DNA from: Candidatus Bathyarchaeota archaeon
GTDB taxonomy: Archaea > Thermoproteota > Bathyarchaeia > RBG-16-48-13 > GCA-020355125
Assembly (NCBI GenBank): GCA_030670615.1
Contig: DAOVBJ010000088.1
Span: 1-5,128, forward strand
Reading direction: 5' to 3'
DNA: 5,128 nt
The notes beneath the pieces are model-generated. The model worked only from the letters and a program-made list of their open reading frames with translations. It was not told the origin of the DNA and ran no database searches. Shown in pieces: positions 1 through 4,054 of this stretch (position 1 is its first letter; the number at the start of each line of letters is the position of its first letter). Position numbers and translations under genes: made by a program.

Positions 1-271
1 ATTTGCAGTGTTTGTTTGACCTTTTTTTCTTTGAAGTCTCCTATCCAACATGAACCGACGCCCATCGCCCAAGCTGAGATGACCATGTTTTGTAAGGCTA
101 TTGTAGTGTCAACTACGGCCCATTTTCCCGTCATGAAGTCATCCGTATTAGCGCGCGCGCTCCCGCCTCCAGAATCTGATTTAACACGTCATTCGGGATC
201 TCTTTCTTTTCATAGCGTCTAATACTTCTACGACTGAGAACAATGTCAACAACCGACAAATCTCTATCCAT
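1..271 (-). pseudogene. Nitroreductase-family protein, broken by internal deletion and frameshift; 3' end beyond window
   Basis: Read on the minus strand from the ATG at 271, the first frame gives MDRDLSVVDIVLSRRSIRRY and continues to EILEAGARA-like sequence (NQILEAGARA, residues 31-40), the typical N-terminus of FMN-dependent nitroreductases; the SRRSIRRY stretch is the usual FMN-contacting start. That frame stops at TGA 133-131. The C-terminal family signature follows in another frame: WAVVDTTIALQNM (122-84), then GVGSCWIGDF (62-33), and it runs off the left edge. In intact relatives (usually about 165-200 residues) roughly 60 residues lie between these blocks; here there are about 10, so about 45-50 residues are gone, including the APS..N.QPW region. 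The frame change falls at or just after the alternating GC run at 151-160. The fragment is therefore a pseudogene rather than a short variant. The frameshift alone could be a sequencing error, but the deletion could not. Function of the ancestor: NAD(P)H-dependent reduction of an unknown substrate. Confidence 0.82.
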
Positions 272-318
272 CCTATGTTATTTATACGAATTAATTCTCT
301 TCTCAGAACCATAACAGC

Positions 319-332
319 GTATATACCTTTCT
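319..332 (-). promoter_or_regulatory. Possible BRE/TATA promoter facing the nitroreductase remnant
   Basis: On the minus strand the sequence reads AGAAAGGTATATAC, a purine-rich BRE-like stretch directly followed by a TATA box. Archaeal transcription usually starts about 25 bases downstream of the box, here near 296, leaving a leader of about 25 bases before the ATG at 271. A second A/T-rich stretch, TATAAATA, lies nearer the start codon, but too close to be its promoter. This is pattern matching only. Confidence 0.4.
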
Positions 333-476
333 GAACCCGTTTCATTCACAACAAGGGGTTGTCGTCCGCTTCGGGATAATGGTGTCTCAGAGCTATCGAT
401 GTCCAGACTTTCATGTCCCCCCCCGATTTTTTAAAACTCTTAAGCCAATCTGATTCTGCCCTGTTGCCTTCTTTGA

Positions 477-490
477 GAACAATATTGTTC
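477..490. promoter_or_regulatory. Perfect 14-bp palindrome, candidate operator for the tup operon
   Basis: GAACAATATTGTTC is identical to its reverse complement over all 14 bases. It ends 33 bases before the TATA box assigned to tupA, a normal place for a dimeric activator or repressor to bind. No regulator gene is present in the window, and I cannot match the site to a named regulator. It does not resemble the ModE consensus I know. Confidence 0.4.
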
Positions 491-514
491 CTTTACGCGA
501 CTTTGGCGGAAGGG

Positions 515-531
515 GGAGAAACGTTTTTAAG
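515..531 (+). promoter_or_regulatory. Predicted BRE/TATA promoter of the tupABC operon
   Basis: GGAGAAACG followed by TTTTTAAG (524-531) fits an archaeal BRE plus TATA box. The expected start of transcription is near 553, giving a leader of about 43 bases to the GTG at 596. An 8-bp inverted repeat, CCTTTACG at 490-497 and CGTAAAGG at 539-546, brackets the box, so a protein bound across it could block access. The assignment rests on sequence pattern and position only. Confidence 0.5.
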
Positions 532-563
532 ATTCTTACGTAAAGGGGAAAAAGGAAAGTGAT

Positions 564-581
564 ATGTATAGACGAACATAA
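564..581 (+). other. Five-codon leader ORF before tupA
   Basis: The only strong Shine-Dalgarno-like stretch in the tupA leader, AAAGGAAAGTGAT (551-563 region), sits right before ATG 564, which opens a five-codon frame (MYRRT, stop TAA 579-581). A second mini frame, ATG 585 to TAG 594-596, ends by sharing one base with the tupA GTG (TAGTG). This arrangement would allow ribosomes to reinitiate at tupA. It could equally be chance in a short leader. Confidence 0.25.
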
Positions 582-595
582 CGGATGTTTGAGTA

Positions 596-1588
596 GTGAG
601 GAATAAAGGAATAGGCGTTTGGTTCGCAGTCATCGTCGTCACAGTTCTTGTCTCGGTGCTGGGAACGACCTATTTTTTTGGAGTTGGACCCTTTGAACAA
701 AGACGAACCAAACTCGTGGTCTCCACCACCACCAGCCTCTACGACACCGGACTACTCGATGTGATTGAGGTGCAATTTGAAGAGCAATATGTTATTGACG
801 TTTACTTTATTTCCGCGGGAACCGGCATCGCGATCGAATACGCGATGCGGGGCGACGCCGACCTGATTTTAGTGCATTCACCATTACACGAACTTGTCTT
901 CCTCGAAGACGGATACGGTGTTTGTCGGAAAATCATTGCGTACAACTTCTTCTCGATTGTGGGGTTTGCGGCTGATCCTGCAAACATTTCTGGGACGATC
1001 CTGACCCAGGCTCTCACCAGAATTGTGGACGCGGGACGAGAAGGTGAGGTTGCGTGGGTTTCGAGGGGTGACAACTCCGGAACACACACTAAAGAAAAAA
1101 GCCTGTGGAGTATTGCTGGCTTCGATTGGAACGAGCTTCGAAACGAAGACTGGTATATGGAATCGGGCCTGGGCATGGGGAAGACCTTACTGATCGCTGA
1201 CGAGAAAATGGCCTACACGCTGGCAGACATAGGAACCTACCTCAAATACTATACCGACGGGCTGGTCAGCCTCGAGGTTCTGATTGAGCAAGTTCCAGAT
1301 ATGATTAACGTGTACAGTGCCATCGCTGTTAACAAAAACTATAATCCTCAAGCCAACTTCGATGCAGCCATCACCTTCATTAAATACTTGGCGTCCACCG
1401 ACGGCCAACAACTTCTAGCTGACTATGGAAAGATCACCTATGGTCGAAGCCTATTCTTCCCCGCCGTTCAATTGTTAGCGCAAAACACGGATCCCACGCT
1501 GACTCAATGGATCGAGGACTACGCCTACTTCAACGGTGAAGAGTGCCCCGTCGAATATCAAGACGACCACCCAGAGTTGTATCGCTAA
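596..1588 (+). CDS. tupA: Tungstate ABC transporter, substrate-binding protein TupA
   Basis: This is the extracellular binding protein of a TupABC tungstate importer, 330 residues. Residues 1-30 form an N-terminal membrane segment (MRNK, then a hydrophobic stretch to about 29) without a lipobox cysteine, so the protein is probably anchored by an uncleaved signal. The mature part follows the TupA family closely: LVVSTTTSLYDTGLLD (40-55), GDADLILVHSP (86-96), SRGDNSGTH (156-164), GLGMGKTL (191-198) and YTLADIGTY (207-215). The Ser/Thr-rich loop and the SRGD..SGTH loop belong to the oxyanion site in characterised TupA proteins. Two departures from the motifs as I remember them are Ile212, where Arg is usual, and Cys110, where Asn is usual; the only other cysteine is Cys317. 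The GTG at 596 is chosen because a TGA at 590-592 closes the frame upstream and a normal signal follows; its ribosome site is weak (GGATG at 583-587). First gene of the operon. Tungstate rather than molybdate is inferred from family membership. Confidence 0.9.
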   Translation: MRNKGIGVWFAVIVVTVLVSVLGTTYFFGVGPFEQRRTKLVVSTTTSLYDTGLLDVIEVQFEEQYVIDVYFISAGTGIAIEYAMRGDADLILVHSPLHELVFLEDGYGVCRKIIAYNFFSIVGFAADPANISGTILTQALTRIVDAGREGEVAWVSRGDNSGTHTKEKSLWSIAGFDWNELRNEDWYMESGLGMGKTLLIADEKMAYTLADIGTYLKYYTDGLVSLEVLIEQVPDMINVYSAIAVNKNYNPQANFDAAITFIKYLASTDGQQLLADYGKITYGRSLFFPAVQLLAQNTDPTLTQWIEDYAYFNGEECPVEYQDDHPELYR

Positions 1589-1625
1589 ACTTTTCTAGGT
1601 AAAACCTTTGTATTTGATGTCTTAC

Positions 1626-1630
1626 GGAGG
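1626..1630 (+). promoter_or_regulatory. Ribosome binding site that sets the tupB start
   Basis: GGAGG lies 10 bases before ATG 1641. The earlier in-frame candidates, TTG 1608 and ATG 1617, have no comparable site, and the residues they would add do not look like part of the permease. Confidence 0.7.
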
Positions 1631-1640
1631 ATTCGTCAAC

Positions 1641-2303
1641 ATGGCTGTGGAAACAGAGATCGTGGAGATTGCGGTGCGAACCATCGGCGTCTCCGGAGCC
1701 GCAACTCTTCTCGCGGCACTATGGGGCATACCCCTCGGAATCATATTAGGCTTGAAACGCTTCCGAGGTAGAAGGGTCATTGTAGGCTTCTTCAATGCTA
1801 TGATGGGACTGCCCGCTGTGGCCCTCGGCTTGCTTCTCTACCTGTTGTTTTCCCAATCAGGGCCCCTTGGGTTCCTTCATCTCCTGTACACGCCTCTCGC
1901 GATTGTTCTGGGGCAAGCGGTGTTGATCACTCCAATAACTGTCAGTTTCACCACTAGTACCATCGAAGCCATCGACCCCGAAATCAAGGACCTAGCAACC
2001 ACTCTCGGGGCATCCGAAACCGAAGCCTCCATGGCGGTCTTGAAAGAATCGATTGGTGGCGTCCTATTGGCGGTGGCTGCAAGCTTCAACAGGGCCATAG
2101 CTGAATTGGGTGTAGCCATCATGGTAGGTGGAAATTTGAGAGGGTTAACGAGGGTGTTAACCACCTCCATTGCCCTGGAAACCACGCGGGCTGAATTGGA
2201 TCTTGGAATCGCGTTGACCATCATTTTATTGGTGATTGTGTTCGCGGTCAACGCTTCCGTTAACATGCTTCAGAGTAAGGTGAGGAGTTGGCTGTGGAAA
2301 TGA
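1641..2303 (+). CDS. tupB: Tungstate ABC transporter, permease TupB
   Basis: This is the inner membrane channel subunit, 220 residues, which probably acts as a homodimer with TupA outside and TupC inside. Hydrophobic segments lie at about 15-37, 46-70, 84-105, 138-162 and 187-210. The cytoplasmic loop that docks on the ATPase (EAA loop) is residues 117-140, with DLATTLGASETEA as its core. The stretch MVGGNLRGLTRVLTTSIALE (161-180) is characteristic of TupB permeases. The start is ATG 1641, supported by GGAGG at 1626-1630; longer starts at TTG 1608 or ATG 1617 are possible but less likely. It follows tupA after 52 bases, and its stop overlaps the start of tupC, so translation of the two is probably coupled. 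No frameshift or missing motif is visible. Confidence 0.92.
   Translation: MAVETEIVEIAVRTIGVSGAATLLAALWGIPLGIILGLKRFRGRRVIVGFFNAMMGLPAVALGLLLYLLFSQSGPLGFLHLLYTPLAIVLGQAVLITPITVSFTTSTIEAIDPEIKDLATTLGASETEASMAVLKESIGGVLLAVAASFNRAIAELGVAIMVGGNLRGLTRVLTTSIALETTRAELDLGIALTIILLVIVFAVNASVNMLQSKVRSWLWK
2279..2287 (+). promoter_or_regulatory. Ribosome binding site of tupC inside the end of tupB
   Basis: GGTGAGGAG combines GGTGA and GGAG elements. The GGAG part is 6 bases before GTG 2294 and 12 before ATG 2300. It touches TTG 2288, which argues against that longest start. It lies in the last codons of tupB, consistent with coupled translation. Confidence 0.6.
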
Positions 2304-3352
2304 TAACGCTTAAAGACGTTGCGAAGCAGTACGGCGACATTAAAGCGCTGAAGAACATCAGCCTCGAAGTAATGAAGGGCGAGGTCTTTTCCGTTATAGG
2401 CCCCAATGGCAGTGGCAAAACGACTCTCCTCCGGATCATGGCGGGCATTGAAGCTCCGACGAAGGGCACCGTTATTTTTGACGGCGAAGAAGTGGATGGA
2501 AAAAACCTCGTTAAACTTCGAAGAAGAGGCACCATGGTCTTTCAGAAAACCGCGCTATTCAACACCACCGTGTTCGGGAACATTGCCTACGGCCTTAAAT
2601 TGAGGCAGTTTCCACAGCAGGAGATAAAGGAACGCGTTATTGACGCTCTTGATATTGTGAAGTTACACGGCTACGAAGAGCGATTGACAAAGAGTTTATC
2701 GGGAGGCGAACAGCAGCGAGTGGCCCTCGCACGAGCCCTAGTTCTGGAGACCGATGTCCTCTTTTTAGATGAGCCCACAGCCAATCTTGATCCGAAGAGC
2801 GTCTCCGTCATTGAGGAGACGATTACCTGGATCAACCGTGAACGGAACACTACGGTAGTTCTGGCCACCCACAACATGTACCAAGCAGAGACCTTAGGCA
2901 ATAGAACAATGCTCATCATCAATGGCGAGATAAGCCAGATCGGCCAATCCAAAGAGATCTTCACCCTCCCCTCCACCCAGCTAGCAGATTTTACGCGGGT
3001 CGAAAACATCTTTTCTGGAATCTCAACGATGCGGGTGGAAGGAACGCCCATCGTCACCCTTGATAATGGGCTGAAGATCGAAGCCGCTCATGGAAGTGGG
3101 GGAAGGGTCACCCTCTTCATTCGACCAGAAGACATAATTCTTTCCAAGGACAGGATCGTGTCGAGTGCACGAAATGTTTTCGCGGGTCAGATCGCGGGAA
3201 TCATCGACTTAGGACCCTTAGTGAAACTAAGAGTGGATGCAGGGCGTGAATTCGTGGTTCAAATCACGAAACGCTCCTTTATTGAAATGGGACTCAACAT
3301 AGATTCTCATGTGTTTCTCACCTTCAAGGCAAGTTCCGTACACGTATTATAA
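2300..3352 (+). CDS. tupC: Tungstate ABC transporter, ATP-binding protein TupC with C-terminal Mop-type domain
   Basis: This is the cytoplasmic ATPase that drives tungstate import, 350 residues from ATG 2300. In order it has the Walker A loop GPNGSGKTT (34-42), the Q-loop glutamine (82, in VFQKTALF), the ABC signature LSGGEQQR (133-140), Walker B VLFLDEP (153-159), the D-loop NLD (162-164) and the switch histidine (191, in ATHN), so all catalytic parts are present. Residues from about 230 form an extension ending in one Mop/TOBE-type domain (about 288-350), with SARN (289-292), ITKRS (322-326) and KASSV (343-347). In ModC-type ATPases such domains bind molybdate or tungstate and shut down transport when the metal is plentiful; the same role is inferred here. 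The ATG overlaps the tupB stop as ATGA. GTG 2294 is almost as good a start, and TTG 2288 is less likely. ModC or WtpC would be alternative names if judged alone, but tupA and tupB next to it decide the call. Confidence 0.9.
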   Translation: MITLKDVAKQYGDIKALKNISLEVMKGEVFSVIGPNGSGKTTLLRIMAGIEAPTKGTVIFDGEEVDGKNLVKLRRRGTMVFQKTALFNTTVFGNIAYGLKLRQFPQQEIKERVIDALDIVKLHGYEERLTKSLSGGEQQRVALARALVLETDVLFLDEPTANLDPKSVSVIEETITWINRERNTTVVLATHNMYQAETLGNRTMLIINGEISQIGQSKEIFTLPSTQLADFTRVENIFSGISTMRVEGTPIVTLDNGLKIEAAHGSGGRVTLFIRPEDIILSKDRIVSSARNVFAGQIAGIIDLGPLVKLRVDAGREFVVQITKRSFIEMGLNIDSHVFLTFKASSVHVL

Positions 3353-3435
3353 CGAAACAGATCCTCGAAGGTTGATGAACGTAACTGAACCCAAAGTATA
3401 ATCCACGTAGCCAGCTATTTTCTGTATCCGAGAGC

Positions 3436-3642
3436 TTAACCGCCCTCGACGAAGGGAATGAATATGAGTTCTTCATACTCTGCCTTGAAGTCTAAAATCC
3501 TTTGCAGTCCACCGCTACGCCTCGTGGCAAGCCATCCCTGTTTTGTGAGGTTTCGAAAGAAGTCTCTGGCCTTCGCTACATCGTCAGCATCGTCCTTCCT
3601 CCACGTAAGTATGATCTTCGCACCTTCCTTTGAAACATTCAT
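3436..3642 (-). CDS. Small uncharacterised protein, 68 residues
   Basis: I do not recognise a named family. The protein is charged and compact, with no membrane segment or signal. It starts MNVSKEGAKIILTWRKDDAD, continues with a likely helix DDVAKARDFFRNLTKQGW (residues 18-35), and ends in IFIPFVEGG (60-68). Such small archaeal proteins with a 'helix, GWLA, strand, IP..GG' outline exist in my memory as hypothetical proteins, but I cannot name one. The case for a real gene is a strong ribosome site, GGGGGG (3653-3648) five bases before the ATG, and a protein-like composition; the opposite strand gives only a serine-rich shadow. A possible TATA, TATTATAAT, lies upstream near 3703-3717 on the minus strand. 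The gene faces tupC tail to tail across 83 bases in which I see no clear terminator hairpin, so it is not part of the tup operon. Confidence 0.7.
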   Translation of the reverse strand: MNVSKEGAKIILTWRKDDADDVAKARDFFRNLTKQGWLATRRSGGLQRILDFKAEYEELIFIPFVEGG

Positions 3643-3700
3643 AAAATCCCCCCAAGGATGCTTGTAGGGTACGCATATGTTACTGTGTGTAAGAATGTTT

Positions 3701-3896
3701 AGGGATTATAATACATAGCCTTTTCGCGTAGTTTTCTAAATTGTTTTGAAGAGGGTTTTAATTACCCCGTGGGTTGAGGGCACTCCTGTTCCGAGACAAT
3801 GGTAGAATCAGCTTTCGAATTCGAGTTAACTAGCAGACGTTAGAAACCATCATGTTAAACATGTATGGAGGTCCTCCCCGAACTAGAAAGCCGTGA
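3701..3896 (+). pseudogene. Possible decayed C-terminal tail of a TnpB / IS605 OrfB transposase
   Basis: One plus-strand frame reads RDYN (3701-3712), then after two stops LKRVLITPWVEGTPVPRQW (3746-3802); after more stops and a frame change, MYGGPPRTRKP (3861-3893) precedes TGA. RDYN resembles the last RuvC motif of TnpB (DRDxNAAxNI), and the following LKR...P.VEGTP resembles the variable tail of archaeal TnpB proteins as I remember them. In intact TnpB the LKR-like residues come nearer to RDYN than here. No zinc ribbon cysteines and no other RuvC motif are visible. The resemblance is weak, relies on memory, and may be chance; if right, only the last 60 or so codons of an old insertion remain. 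Confidence 0.28.
3815..3877. repeat. Cluster of short palindromes
   Basis: Four self-complementary sites lie within 63 bases: TCGAATTCGA (3815-3824), AGTTAACT (3824-3831), CATGTT-A-AACATG (3851-3863, whose arms extend as CCAT at 3847-3850 and ATGG at 3865-3868 with one bulged base) and GGAGG-T-CCTCC (3867-3877). They could be operator sites for the flanking genes or hairpins near the right end of an old IS605-type element. Confidence 0.45.
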
Positions 3897-3974
3897 GCAC
3901 ATACCGCGATCCAATACGTCCTAAAAAGTCAACCGCACATTTGTATTCATGATAACATTGTACATTAACATACT

Positions 3975-3988
3975 CCGAAAATAAATAA
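3975..3988 (+). promoter_or_regulatory. Predicted BRE/TATA promoter of the 4055 gene
   Basis: CCGAAA followed by ATAAATAA is a good archaeal BRE/TATA pair. Transcription would begin near 4010, giving a leader of about 45 bases with AAAGGGG (4037-4043) 11 bases before ATG 4055. A start near 4010 would exclude the ATG at 4005, which opens only a 10-codon frame. Confidence 0.5.
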
Positions 3989-4054
3989 AGGAAAAACCTA
4001 AAAAATGTTTGAGGATATGGTTCTTCATTGGATTTGAAAGGGGCGCTTGAACAA

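Larger units (their letters stand above)
272..595. other. Intergenic region between the nitroreductase remnant and the tup operon
   Basis: No convincing gene lies in these 324 bases. They hold a promoter-like site facing left, a promoter-like site facing right, a perfect 14-bp palindrome and a run of eight C at 417-424. On the minus strand two overlapping frames stay open: one from 492 to a TGA at 348-346, the other from 430 to a TAA at 280-278. Their translations do not resemble a family I know. They could be chance, or the debris of a decayed gene broken at the C8 run. Confidence 0.6.
3643..4054. other. Region between two divergent genes, with palindromes and possible transposon debris
   Basis: No intact gene is seen in these 412 bases. 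Present are the ribosome site and possible TATA of the leftward small gene, a possible decayed TnpB tail (3701-3896), a group of short palindromes between 3815 and 3877, and a BRE/TATA promoter at 3975-3988 for the rightward gene. Both strands carry frequent stops. No tRNA cloverleaf could be folded by eye. Confidence 0.55.

Noticed and set aside
16..222. Plus-strand reading frame of 68 codons
   Set aside because: It is the shadow of the minus-strand nitroreductase remnant, starts at a TTG without a ribosome site, and its translation resembles nothing.
2143..2162. Inverted repeat GGTTAAC-6-GTTAACC as a hairpin or regulatory site
   Set aside because: It lies inside the conserved LRGLTRVLTT coding stretch of tupB, where the codons explain it; arms of 7 bp occur by chance in a window this long.
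3458..3667. Plus-strand frame of 69 codons
   Set aside because: Serine-rich shadow of the minus-strand small gene, which has the better ribosome site and composition.
3781..3835. tRNA-like stretch containing TTCGAATTCGA, similar to a T-loop
   Set aside because: No acceptor, D or anticodon stems could be paired around it; the resemblance comes from the palindrome.
4005..4037. Ten-codon frame starting at ATG 4005 upstream of the repeat protein
   Set aside because: The predicted transcription start near 4010 would exclude its ATG, and there is no ribosome site suited to it.
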